NCBI GenBank assembly: GCA_021776805.1
Contig: JAJFFD010000092.1
Span: 149,858 to 213,857, forward strand
Source of the DNA: Planctomycetota bacterium
Lineage (GTDB): Bacteria; Planctomycetota; UBA1135; UBA2386
Direction of reading: 5' to 3'
Length of the DNA stretch: 64,000 nt
Below the pieces are notes generated by a model. It worked only from the letters and a program-made list of their open reading frames with translations. It ran no database searches and had not been told where the DNA came from. A program made the translations under genes and the position numbers. Position 1 is the stretch's first letter, and the number at the start of each line of letters is the position of its first letter. Positions 48,650 through 59,222 of the stretch are shown piece by piece.

Positions 48650-50068
48650 TCAGAGCTCGTAGCGGATGAGATCGGCGTCGTCCTCGCCTTCGCCCAGCTC
48701 CTCGTCGACGAGGGCTCGATTGATGGCCAGGCGTTCTCCCCGCCGGTCGGGGGCGGTGAAGGACAGGTTTTCGAGGCACTTTTCGAGAATTGTGAAGAGC
48801 CGGCGGGCACCGATGTCCTGGCTGCGTTGATTGGCCTGGAAGGCGAGTTCCGCCAGTCTAGCGATGCCATCCTCGGCGAATTCAAGCTGCACCCCTTCAG
48901 TCTGAAAGAGGGCGCAGTACTGACGGACCAGGCTGTTCTTGGGCTCGGAGAGAATCCGCGCAAAGTCCGCCTGGGTAAGACTCTGCAGGGGCACACGCAC
49001 CGGGAATCGACCCTGCAGTTCGGGAATGAGTTCGCTGGGCTTGTGATAGTGAAAGGCGCCGGCGGCGATGAAGAGAATGTGGTCCGTGCGCACGTGACCG
49101 TAGCGCGTGTAGACCGTGCAGCCTTCGACGACGGAGAGGAGATCCCGTTGCACTCCCTCGCGCGAGACATCCGGACCATCGGCGATGCCCGAACTGATCA
49201 CCTTGTCCACTTCGTCGATAAAGATGATGCCGTCGTTTTCCGCGCGCTGAATGGCATCCGCGTGCACCGCGTCCTCATCCATCATCGCTTCGGCTTCTTC
49301 CTCTTGGATGAGCTGGATTGCTTCGGAGATGGGTAGGCGGCGCTGCTTGGTGCGACGCCCCGGGCTTCGGCCCCAGACTTCCTGCAGGGCCATGGCATCG
49401 ATGCCCATGGTCTCATTGCCCTGGGGTCCTGTGATGTTGAGGGTGGGGGTCCGACGGTTGAGGACTTCGATGAGAATCAACTCATCATCCAGCTCGCCGT
49501 TTTCGAGTTGTTGACGCAGCTCTTCCCGATGCTTGTCCTGATCGATGCCCGCTTCGGGATTCTCCTCGGAGCTGCCCTCCGGGTTCGGGCGCCAGAGGCC
49601 GCCCTCCTCTGCGGGCTGCCAGCTACTTTGGCCTGGGATGCCCTGGGAACTGAGGTAGGCCTGAAAGACCCGCTCCATGGCCGCCTGCCGAGCCTTCCCC
49701 TCCAGCATCTCCGCATGCTCGCGACGTAAGATGGCGACCGAGTCCTCGGCCAGGTCCCGAACCATGGACTCTACATCCCGGCCGTGGTAGCCAACCTCGC
49801 TGTACTTGGTGGCCTCGACCTTGACGAAGGGCGCTCGAGCGAGGCTGGCCAGGCGGCGGGCGATCTCTGTCTTGCCCACCCCGGTGGGTCCAATCAAGAG
49901 GATGTTCTTCGGATAGACCTCCGCAGCCATCTCCTCGGGAAGTTGCCGCCTCCGCCAGCGGTTTCGCAGTGCAACGGAGACGGCTCGCTTCGCCTTTTGC
50001 TGCCCGATCACGTACTGGTCGAGCTGGGAGAGGATCTGGCTGGGGGTCAGGGCTACGTTTTCGGTCAC
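48650..50068 (-). CDS. hslU: ATP-dependent protease ATPase subunit HslU
   Basis: 'LDQYVIGQQKAKRAVSVALRNRWRRRQL', 'NILLIGPTGVGKTEIARRLASLARAPFVKVEATKYSEVGYHGRDVESMVRDL', 'ELQGRFPVRVPLQSL'. Confidence 0.95.
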   Translation of the reverse strand: MTENVALTPSQILSQLDQYVIGQQKAKRAVSVALRNRWRRRQLPEEMAAEVYPKNILLIGPTGVGKTEIARRLASLARAPFVKVEATKYSEVGYHGRDVESMVRDLAEDSVAILRREHAEMLEGKARQAAMERVFQAYLSSQGIPGQSSWQPAEEGGLWRPNPEGSSEENPEAGIDQDKHREELRQQLENGELDDELILIEVLNRRTPTLNITGPQGNETMGIDAMALQEVWGRSPGRRTKQRRLPISEAIQLIQEEEAEAMMDEDAVHADAIQRAENDGIIFIDEVDKVISSGIADGPDVSREGVQRDLLSVVEGCTVYTRYGHVRTDHILFIAAGAFHYHKPSELIPELQGRFPVRVPLQSLTQADFARILSEPKNSLVRQYCALFQTEGVQLEFAEDGIARLAELAFQANQRSQDIGARRLFTILEKCLENLSFTAPDRRGERLAINRALVDEELGEGEDDADLIRYEL

Positions 50069-50101
50069 TTCCTGAGCGTAGCAGGAATGCCCGGCCCGGC
50101 C

Positions 50102-51220
50102 TCAATAGAAGAGGGTCACAGGCACGGTGAGGGAGGTGCTGCCGGTTGCCGCATCGCGATCGCTGCTGTTGGCGATTCGGCTCGTCGGGATCATTGCTGG
50201 ACCCAGAGGCGGAATGCTGAGGATGCTCGCATCCGAGAGGGTCAGCTCACCGCTGAGGGAGGCTGAGGCCAGCTGCACCGTCAGCTCTGCGCCGGTTGGG
50301 AGCGGAAATGCACCGTTGATCTCCGCATCCAAGTGCCCTCGGCTGTCGTTGATCCCAGGCAGCAAGAAGACGTTCTGCGGGCTTGCCAGCAGTTCGCAGG
50401 CTGGGAGCCATGGTAGGGGAGTCGGCAGCATTTCCTGGCCGAAGAAGGCCACGGTCACCGTGCCCAGGCTGCCATCATCCGGGATCCCGAAGCGGGAACT
50501 GATCTCCAGATCAAAGCCGTCGATTCGACGGGTGAGGAGATGATTGCCGTAGTGACCGCTGTTGTTGCCCGCTGCGATGCAGCCATTGCCGAAGCGAAAG
50601 CCCGGCTGTTCGGCCCGTTGGTCCCGGAACAGGGCATGGGCGTCGAGCAGGGGGCTGAAGTTGACGTTCTGTCCGCTGGGTCCCGAATTGCCATACAGGC
50701 GAATGTCCAGGCAGACGGTGCCGCCTTCCGGCGGCAGGGGGAATGGACTCGTGTAGGGGATGATCAGATCGAAGACCTCGGTAGGTGCCCGATCCGGTCG
50801 GATCGTATCCGGGAACACGAGCCTCGTTCGGGGCAGAACCATGCTCGGCTGGCTGCCTTGATTGTCAGCGAACTGCCGTGAAGGTTGATCCGCCGTGCGC
50901 GGTGACATGGACATTTCCACGGAGAGTTCCGCTGTGAAGCCCGGGACCAGTCCGCGGCTGCTGATGCCGTCACGGCGATAGCCGTGACCAGAGATCTGGC
51001 TCAGTTCCTGCCCCAGATCTGCATGCAGAGTCTGTACCCGGGCGTTGCTGCGACCCAGTGGATAGAAGGTCGAACTACTGCCTTCGTAACTGGCGCGGTC
51101 ACTCGGTGAGATGGTGCTTTGGGCCGCGAGGGGACTGCCGGTCAAGATGAGCGCACTGCTGGCCAGCAGCAGGCTTTGCAGCGGGTGATGCAAGCTGTGG
51201 ATTCGGCCTGGGATCGTCAT
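50102..51220 (-). CDS. secreted protein of unknown function
   Basis: Signal peptide TIPGRIHSLHHPLQSLLLASSALILTGSPLAAQS; RBS-like AGGAAAGGAAG upstream; start set at 51220. Confidence 0.7.
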   Translation of the reverse strand: MTIPGRIHSLHHPLQSLLLASSALILTGSPLAAQSTISPSDRASYEGSSSTFYPLGRSNARVQTLHADLGQELSQISGHGYRRDGISSRGLVPGFTAELSVEMSMSPRTADQPSRQFADNQGSQPSMVLPRTRLVFPDTIRPDRAPTEVFDLIIPYTSPFPLPPEGGTVCLDIRLYGNSGPSGQNVNFSPLLDAHALFRDQRAEQPGFRFGNGCIAAGNNSGHYGNHLLTRRIDGFDLEISSRFGIPDDGSLGTVTVAFFGQEMLPTPLPWLPACELLASPQNVFLLPGINDSRGHLDAEINGAFPLPTGAELTVQLASASLSGELTLSDASILSIPPLGPAMIPTSRIANSSDRDAATGSTSLTVPVTLFY

Positions 51221-51258
51221 TGTCTTCCTTTCCTCAATGGTTGCGTGGGTCAGGTTCC

Positions 51259-51300
51259 CCTTCCGGAGCCTCCCGGAAGGTGGCGCTGCCTCAAGGCAGC
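51259..51300 (-). promoter_or_regulatory. tandem perfect hairpins in the putative 5' UTR of the 50102-51220 gene
   Basis: CCTTCCGG-AGCCTC-CCGGAAGG (8-bp stem) and GCTGCC-TCAA-GGCAGC (6-bp stem), 4 nt apart. Confidence 0.45.
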
Positions 51301-51458
51301 ATCCACAGCTGGGCAATGAGGCCTTGAGTTCCGGCGCGGATTTGGCCGTGATTCTTCCGCATTGGTTGATCCGCCACAGCTTGCGCCTATAGTCCCCGCC
51401 CTTTGGGAGGCCCTTGGGCCTTCAAGCTCTTTGCGACGGACTTCCTTGTCCCCCTCAG

Positions 51459-51755
51459 ATGGCCCCCTCAGATCGAGGTATGAGTGTCTTTGGCGCCGGT
51501 TTGAGCATGGCCCTCTTCGTTGGGCTCTTTGCTTATGGTGGCCTTGAACTCGACCAGGCCCTGGGCAGCTCGCCCTGGTGTCTGATCTCTGGGACCATGC
51601 TTGGATTCGTCGCCAGCTTCTACCACCTGGTCAGGACCTACGCCCCCGAGATGCTGCCTTCGGCAGACAAGCGGAACGCAGCAAGCAAAGCGCGGCAGGC
51701 AGAGGGGACCTCGCCTGATGGTCGACCAGAACAGACTTCCGAAGATGAATCCTGA
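51459..51755 (+). CDS. AtpZ/AtpI-like protein
   Basis: 'LSMALFVGLFAYGGLELDQALGSSPWCLISGTMLGFVASFYHLVRTY', position upstream of atpB. Confidence 0.75.
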   Translation: MAPSDRGMSVFGAGLSMALFVGLFAYGGLELDQALGSSPWCLISGTMLGFVASFYHLVRTYAPEMLPSADKRNAASKARQAEGTSPDGRPEQTSEDES

Positions 51756-52239
51756 TCCCAGTTCAACGCAGCGCAAGCCCGGGGCCCTAGTCCTCAGGGG
51801 CTGTGTCCTTGCGACGACTTTGGTGGTCCTGCTGGCGATACTCGTCTGGGGCACCGGCCTGCTCCCGGAACAGAGCGTCGGCTTCGTCTTTGCCGCTATC
51901 ATGGTTGCTGCGGTCACCTGTTCCCTGGGCATCGTCCTCAAGTCGATGGCCCTGACCCGCAAGACTTCTGCAGCTGGACCGGGTCAACTCATTCACCTGG
52001 TTGTTCTCGGCGACTTCGTACTGCAGATTTTCGTGCTTGGGATCATCATGGTCAGCATGCATTTCTCCGGGGTGAAATTCGCCTCTAGCGCGAGCTTTGC
52101 CCTGGCCTTCGCTGCCGTAGTTTTTGTCTTCCCGCTCGTCGCCACCCTGATCCTGGTGAAGGGATTGGAGCGACAGACCAAGTCGGAAAGTCACCCGGTC
52201 GAGCACCCTGAGCCGCTATCGGACTTGAGCAGTTCATGA
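51745..52239 (+). CDS. small polytopic membrane protein, possible ATP synthase subunit I-like
   Basis: About 4 hydrophobic segments; overlaps the AtpZ/I-like ORF and atpB start. Confidence 0.5.
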   Translation: MNPDPSSTQRKPGALVLRGCVLATTLVVLLAILVWGTGLLPEQSVGFVFAAIMVAAVTCSLGIVLKSMALTRKTSAAGPGQLIHLVVLGDFVLQIFVLGIIMVSMHFSGVKFASSASFALAFAAVVFVFPLVATLILVKGLERQTKSESHPVEHPEPLSDLSSS

Positions 52240-53189
52240 GCATCTCATTGATGAGCACTGTCAGAATCTTCGCTCTGTTTCTCCTCGCCATGTCCCCGCT
52301 TGCGGCGCAAGAGGTACCAACACAGCAAGAACAGCCGCCGGCAGAGCAGGAGCAGGGTCACGCTGCCGAAGCCATCCCCACCATGGAGATGGATGATGTC
52401 GCGTTCTTCAGCACTCAGTTCGCCCATCTGAAGCCTCATCCCCTGTGGCATCCGCAGATTTCTCCGGACCCGGACGTCAATCGCTTCTTCATTTTCTACG
52501 ACGTCAACCTGTTCCAGCTGATCAGCATTGGACTGGTCTTCATCGTCTTCATGCTCGTGCTGGCTAGCTTCGGTTCGCCGAGCACTCCCTGGTTCATCCG
52601 CATCTTCCGCGGCTGGTGCCTCTGGCTGAGGGATGAGGTGGTCTATGCGGTGATGGGCAAGGAAGATGGACGGGCCTTTGCCCCTTACTTTATCTTCCTC
52701 TTCTTCTTCCTCACCTTCGGCAATCTGATCAGCATCATTCCAGGTTCCGTGACCATGGCGGCCACGGTTTTCGTGACCGCAGCCCTGGCCATGATGACAT
52801 TCACCATGATGATTGTCGGCGGAATGCTCAAGCAGGGTCCGATCAAGTTCTTCGTCACCCTGCTGCCGCCGCACCTGCCGATTGCCATGATCCCGCTCAT
52901 GGCAGTGATCGAAGTCATCGCGCTTTTCGTCAAGCCCTTCGCCCTGACCATTCGACTCTTCGCCAACATGATGGCGGGTCACATGATCATCTACTCCTTC
53001 ATCGGCATGATCTTCCTCTTCGCGAAGATGATGGAGTTGGGCTGGCTGTCCTGGGCGACCGCTATTCCTGCGGCCGGGATGACGATCTTCATCCTCGTGA
53101 TCGAGAGTTTTGTGGCCATCCTACAGGCCTACATCTTCACCTACCTGAGCATCATCTTCGTGCAGCAGGCCTTGCATCCGGCGCACTAG
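52236..53189 (+). CDS. atpB: F0F1 ATP synthase subunit a
   Basis: 'VIEVIALFVKPFALTIRLFANMMAGHMIIYSFIG', 'ESFVAILQAYIFTYLSIIFVQQA'. Confidence 0.95.
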   Translation: MSISLMSTVRIFALFLLAMSPLAAQEVPTQQEQPPAEQEQGHAAEAIPTMEMDDVAFFSTQFAHLKPHPLWHPQISPDPDVNRFFIFYDVNLFQLISIGLVFIVFMLVLASFGSPSTPWFIRIFRGWCLWLRDEVVYAVMGKEDGRAFAPYFIFLFFFLTFGNLISIIPGSVTMAATVFVTAALAMMTFTMMIVGGMLKQGPIKFFVTLLPPHLPIAMIPLMAVIEVIALFVKPFALTIRLFANMMAGHMIIYSFIGMIFLFAKMMELGWLSWATAIPAAGMTIFILVIESFVAILQAYIFTYLSIIFVQQALHPAH

Positions 53190-53264
53190 GTTGGCGAGAC
53201 AGGATTCATTCAAAACCCCAAGACTGAACAAACACCGATTCATCGGATCTCATAGGAGAAACTA

Positions 53265-53528
53265 ATGCTTGCTATTCTTGCTGAATCTATCGGCACAAGT
53301 GGTCTTGCTGGCATCGGCGCCGGCATCGCAGCTGGCGGTGGCGTCATCGGTGCTGGTATCGGCATCGGCCAGATCGGCAGTGCCGCAGGCCATGGCATCG
53401 CTCGTCAGCCCGAGGCTGCTGAGTCAATCAAGGGCATCGCCCTGATCCTCGCCGCCCTGGTCGAAGGCGCCGCCTTCTTCGGAATCGTCATTGGCATGAT
53501 TCTGGCCTTCCAAACAGTGACTGCCTGA
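53265..53528 (+). CDS. atpE: F0F1 ATP synthase subunit c
   Basis: 87 aa; 'GIARQPEA' loop and 'AALVEGAAFFGIVIGMILAF' helix. Confidence 0.95.
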   Translation: MLAILAESIGTSGLAGIGAGIAAGGGVIGAGIGIGQIGSAAGHGIARQPEAAESIKGIALILAALVEGAAFFGIVIGMILAFQTVTA

Positions 53529-53578
53529 TTTGATAGGCCGGTTGCTATGCCGGCTGACCGCACCAACAACTTCTGAGG

Positions 53579-54115
53579 ATGACTATGTCCTACAGCTTGA
53601 TCCTGGCGGAGGGAGGCTTCAACCCCTTCGAGTTCGCCGGCGGGGCCACATTCTGGACCTGGGTATGTTTTCTGCTGGCTCTGCCGCTGATGTGGAAGTT
53701 CGTCTTCGGACCGATCACCGTTGCCCTCGAGGCGCGGGATGACAAGGTCGAGGACGCCATCCTCGCGGCAGAGGAGGCTCGAAAGGAAGCGATCGCCCAG
53801 ACGGAAGCGACCAAGGCCGAGCTCGAGAAGGCTCGTGGCGAGGCTCGCCAGATGGTTCTCGATGCAACCAATCGTGCGGAGCGTCAGGCCGCCGAAGCCC
53901 TGGCTCATGCCAAGGCCGAAGCCGATCGGCAGATCAAGCAAGCAGCTCAGGAGATCGAAGCTCAAAAGCAGAAGGCCCTGCTCGAGATTCGTGGGGAGGT
54001 CGTCGAGATGGCGATCGCCTCGGCAGGTCGCATCCTGAATCGGGAGATCGACGCAGAAGCCAATCAGCGACTGGTCGGCGATTTCCTGGATAGCACGGAG
54101 ACCAGCTCCAACTAG
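53579..54115 (+). CDS. atpF: F0F1 ATP synthase subunit b
   Basis: N-terminal TM followed by long charged helix; operon position. Confidence 0.92.
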   Translation: MTMSYSLILAEGGFNPFEFAGGATFWTWVCFLLALPLMWKFVFGPITVALEARDDKVEDAILAAEEARKEAIAQTEATKAELEKARGEARQMVLDATNRAERQAAEALAHAKAEADRQIKQAAQEIEAQKQKALLEIRGEVVEMAIASAGRILNREIDAEANQRLVGDFLDSTETSSN

Positions 54116-54142
54116 AACTCAGGTAGAAGGAAACAGGACAGG

Positions 54143-54679
54143 ATGAGTCTTATCGCCAATCGATACGCCCGGGCGCTCTATGAAGCTGCTGCGAGCAAGG
54201 ATGCCGTAGAAGCGGTGCAGGGCGATCTCTCCAGTTTGGAAGCTGTCCTGGCCAAGGCCAGTTTCCGAGCGGCAATCCTCGATCCGGATGTTCCTGCGGG
54301 GCAGCGTGCGGACCTCCTGCGCAAGCAGGTTGATAAGGCCCATGTCCTGACGCGAAGCCTGATCGATGTCCTCTTCCGTCGACATCGATTTGCCATTCTC
54401 AATGAGATCCCCGAGGCCTTCGCTGCTCTGGTTCGCCGGGTGCGCGGGGAGGAAACGGGTATCGTCGAAACTGCCCATGCTCTTGGTGCTGACCAGATCA
54501 CCAAGCTGGAAGAGAGAGCCGGTGGGCTCTCGGGCAAGAAAGTAAGCCTGGAACAAGTCACCAACCCCAAGTTGCTCGGAGGGGTGCGCCTGCAAGTAGG
54601 CAACACTCTCTACGACAGCTCGGTTGCAAGCGCACTCGAGGAGCTGGAAAGACAGCTGCTCGAGGTCCCCATCCACTAG
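54143..54679 (+). CDS. atpH: F0F1 ATP synthase subunit delta
   Basis: 'IANRYARALYEAA', C-terminal 'PKLLGGVRLQVGNTLYDSSVASALEELERQLL'. Confidence 0.95.
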   Translation: MSLIANRYARALYEAAASKDAVEAVQGDLSSLEAVLAKASFRAAILDPDVPAGQRADLLRKQVDKAHVLTRSLIDVLFRRHRFAILNEIPEAFAALVRRVRGEETGIVETAHALGADQITKLEERAGGLSGKKVSLEQVTNPKLLGGVRLQVGNTLYDSSVASALEELERQLLEVPIH

Positions 54680-54723
54680 CCTTCCAAACAGGGCACACCC
54701 CAACCGCTACGAGAATCTAGATC

Positions 54724-56265
54724 ATGGATCTCAAACCGTCCGAAGTCACAAGCGTCCTCAAGGAAGAGATCGAGGGCTTCGAAGGCCAAATGAAGAAGTC
54801 GAATGTCGGCACCGTCCTCTCGGTCGGTGACGGCGTTGCCCGCATCCACGGCCTCGATGAGTGCATGATGAGCGAGCTGATCGAGTTCCCCAACGGGGTC
54901 TTCGGCCTGGCTCTCAACCTCGAAGAGGACAACGTGGGCGCCGTTCTTCTCGGCCAAGAAACTGCTGTCAAGGAAGGTGATCGGGTCAAGACCACCGGGC
55001 GAGTCATCTCCGTGCCGACCGGCATGGGCATGATCGGTCGAGTGACCGACGCCCTCGGCAAGCCCATGGATGGCAAGGGTCCGATCGAATTCTCCGACGA
55101 AGACCTTCGACCGATCGAGGGTCGCGCCCCCAGTGTGCCCGAACGCCAGCCGGTGGATGAGCCTCTGCAGACCGGCATCAAGGCCATCGACACGATGATC
55201 CCCATCGGTCGCGGGCAACGCGAACTCATCATCGGTGACCGGGCGACGGGCAAGACTGCCCTGCTGGTGGACACCATCCTGAGCCAGCGCAGCACCGGTG
55301 GTGGCGATCCGAATAACCCGGATCAGATGATCTGCATCTATGTCGCCGTCGGCCAAAAGCAGTCGACGGTGAAGGCGGTTGCCCAAAAACTGGAGGAGAC
55401 TGGTGCCATGGCCTACACGATTATCGTGTCGGCGCCCGCATCAGCGCCTGCTGCCATGCAGTTCCTCGCGCCCTACGGCGGTTGTGCCATGGGTGAGCGG
55501 CTCCGCGATGAAGGACGTCACGTCGTCATCATGTATGACGATCTTTACAAGCAGGCCCTGGCCTATCGCCAGGTGATGCTGCTGCTACGCCGTCCACCCG
55601 GTCGCGAGGCCTTCCCCGGAGACGTGTTCAACCTCCACTCCCGCCTGCTCGAGCGCGCCGCCAAGATGTCGGATGCGAACGGTGGTGGTTCTCTCACGGC
55701 CCTGCCGGTTGTAGAGACGCAGGAGGGCGATGTCTCCGCATACATCCCAACGAACGTGATCTCGATCACCGACGGGCAGATCTTTTTGGAGTCCAACCTC
55801 TTCAACGCTGGACAGAGGCCGGCAGTGAATGCGGGTATCTCGGTTTCCCGTGTGGGTGGTGCTGCCCAGATCCCGGCCATCAAGAAGGTGGCGGGCGGTT
55901 TGCGCATCGGCCTGGCCCAGTATCGCGAGCTAGCGGCCTTCGCCCAGTTCGGTTCGGACTTGGACAAGGCAACCCAGCAGCAGATCAACCGCGGTCGCCG
56001 TCTCGAAGAGCTGCTCAAGCAGCCGCAGTACGAGCCAGTCGAGGTCGAGGTGCAGGTCGCTCTGATTTACGCGGGCACTTCAGGCGGTTTGGACGAAGTG
56101 CCTGCCGAGCGAGTGAGCGAGTTCGAAAAGGCCTACACGGACCACTTGCAGGCCAATCATCGGGATCTGCTCGACACCATCAAGAACGACAAGAAGTGGA
56201 GCGACGAGCTCGCCGGCAAGTTCGACGAAGTCTGCGCCTCCTTCCGCAAGGAATTCCTGGCCTAG
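54724..56265 (+). CDS. atpA: F0F1 ATP synthase subunit alpha
   Basis: '[18 protein letters not shown]', '[18 protein letters not shown]'. Confidence 0.97.
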   Translation: MDLKPSEVTSVLKEEIEGFEGQMKKSNVGTVLSVGDGVARIHGLDECMMSELIEFPNGVFGLALNLEEDNVGAVLLGQETAVKEGDRVKTTGRVISVPTGMGMIGRVTDALGKPMDGKGPIEFSDEDLRPIEGRAPSVPERQPVDEPLQTGIKAIDTMIPIGRGQRELIIGDRATGKTALLVDTILSQRSTGGGDPNNPDQMICIYVAVGQKQSTVKAVAQKLEETGAMAYTIIVSAPASAPAAMQFLAPYGGCAMGERLRDEGRHVVIMYDDLYKQALAYRQVMLLLRRPPGREAFPGDVFNLHSRLLERAAKMSDANGGGSLTALPVVETQEGDVSAYIPTNVISITDGQIFLESNLFNAGQRPAVNAGISVSRVGGAAQIPAIKKVAGGLRIGLAQYRELAAFAQFGSDLDKATQQQINRGRRLEELLKQPQYEPVEVEVQVALIYAGTSGGLDEVPAERVSEFEKAYTDHLQANHRDLLDTIKNDKKWSDELAGKFDEVCASFRKEFLA

Positions 56266-56274
56266 TAGGCAAGC

Positions 56275-57162
56275 ATGGCGAACATCAAGGAGCTGCGCGG
56301 CCGAATCACTTCGGTCACCAACATCGCCAAGATTACGAAGGCGATGGAAATGGTGGCTTCCATGAAGCTGCGGAAGGTCCAGGCACGGACCATGGCCTTC
56401 AAGCCCTACACCAGGGAGATCCGTGGCCAAATGAGCCACCTGGCCGAATTTGTCGGCCAGGACGCGGTGCTGCCTCTATTCGTTGCGCGTGAGGTCAAGA
56501 CCACGGGGATCTTCGTGGTTACTTCTGACCGTGGACTTTGCGGTGCCTACAACAGCAACATGATGCTGAAGGTCACCAACTACGTCCGCGAGGTGAAGGC
56601 GCAGCATCCGGATCGGAAGTTCAAGTTCTACGTCTACGGCAAGAAGGGTTACAGCTACCTCTACAGGCGCGACTACGAGATCGAGCGTTTCTTCGCCGAG
56701 CCGCCATTGGACAAGGCTGGCTACCCAGCCGCCAAGATGGTGGTCGAAGATCTGGTCACTGCATTCCAAGGCGGGGGTATCGACGAAGTTCTGGTCGGTC
56801 ACACCGCATTCGAGTCGGCGGCACGCTTTGCACCCAATCTCGAGCCCTTCCTCCCCCTGACCTCCGCTCCGGAGCCCGGCATCGACAGCGAGCATCGCAT
56901 GCGGCTCGACTATCTCCTCGAGCCCGACGCGGAGACCGTACTAAACCGCATGGTACCCCGTTTCCTCGAGACGGTGATCTATGACGCCATGCTGTCATCC
57001 TTCGCCTCGGAGCAGGCGGCCCGTCGCATGGCCATGAAGGGTGCGACGGATGCTGCCGGTCGGATGGGCAAGGAACTGCGCCAGATCTACAACCGGGCGC
57101 GCCAAGAAAGCATTACGAAGGAATTGCTCGACATCATCGGCGGAGCCGCTGCGGTTTCCTGA
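56275..57162 (+). CDS. atpG: F0F1 ATP synthase subunit gamma
   Basis: 'ITSVTNIAKITKAMEMVASMKLRK', C-terminal 'YNRARQESITKELLDIIGGAAA'. Confidence 0.96.
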   Translation: MANIKELRGRITSVTNIAKITKAMEMVASMKLRKVQARTMAFKPYTREIRGQMSHLAEFVGQDAVLPLFVAREVKTTGIFVVTSDRGLCGAYNSNMMLKVTNYVREVKAQHPDRKFKFYVYGKKGYSYLYRRDYEIERFFAEPPLDKAGYPAAKMVVEDLVTAFQGGGIDEVLVGHTAFESAARFAPNLEPFLPLTSAPEPGIDSEHRMRLDYLLEPDAETVLNRMVPRFLETVIYDAMLSSFASEQAARRMAMKGATDAAGRMGKELRQIYNRARQESITKELLDIIGGAAAVS

Positions 57163-57204
57163 TGTCTGTCGGCTGCAACGAATTACTTAGAAACACATTC
57201 TTAG

Positions 57205-58713
<1,509 letters not shown>

Positions 58714-58727
58714 GAGGCTGATTGGTC

Positions 58728-59162
58728 ATGACTAAGACGATGCACTTGAGAATCGTGACCCCGCAGGAGGTCCTCTTGGACGAGGATGTCCGCTCGGTGC
58801 AATTCATGGGCATCGACGGGAGCTATGGAATCTTGCCGGGGCATGCGCCGCTGATGACCGCGACCGAACCGGGTGTGGTGACCATCAAGTACGAGGATGA
58901 TCGCAGGGAGGAGCTCATGGTGAGCGACGGCTTCGCGGAAATGCGAAACAACACCCTGACCCTGGTTTGTGAGGCCGGAACCTTCGCCGAGAAGATCGAC
59001 TTGGAACGGGCTCGCGCGGCTGAAGCTCGTGCTCGAGAGCATCTTGCACAGCGGGGCAGCCTCTCTTCCGAGGAGCTTCTCCGGGCGGAAGCAGCCCTTC
59101 GCCGTGCCCTGGTGCGGCAGAGACTCGGGCGTCGTCGCGGTGGCACCGGATCAATTCACTAG
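58728..59162 (+). CDS. atpC: F0F1 ATP synthase subunit epsilon
   Basis: 'MHLRIVTPQEVLLDEDVRSVQFMGIDGSYGILPGHAPLMTATEPGVV'. Confidence 0.93.
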   Translation: MTKTMHLRIVTPQEVLLDEDVRSVQFMGIDGSYGILPGHAPLMTATEPGVVTIKYEDDRREELMVSDGFAEMRNNTLTLVCEAGTFAEKIDLERARAAEARAREHLAQRGSLSSEELLRAEAALRRALVRQRLGRRRGGTGSIH

Positions 59163-59222
59163 CTGCCCAGAGCTGAGCCGCGGGTAGCTAGTAACCCGTC
59201 GATTGATGGTTAGGATACGCGC

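Noticed and set aside
53190-53264. A/C-rich leader before atpE with CCGAT-TC-ATCGG
   Set aside because: An unstructured leader with a good RBS before subunit c is expected for high expression; not unusual.
53265-53528. Possible sodium-binding c-subunit of ATP synthase
   Set aside because: The ion-site Glu is followed by Gly-Ala (LVEGAAFF), not the Ser/Thr typical of Na+ types; the sequence gives no good support.
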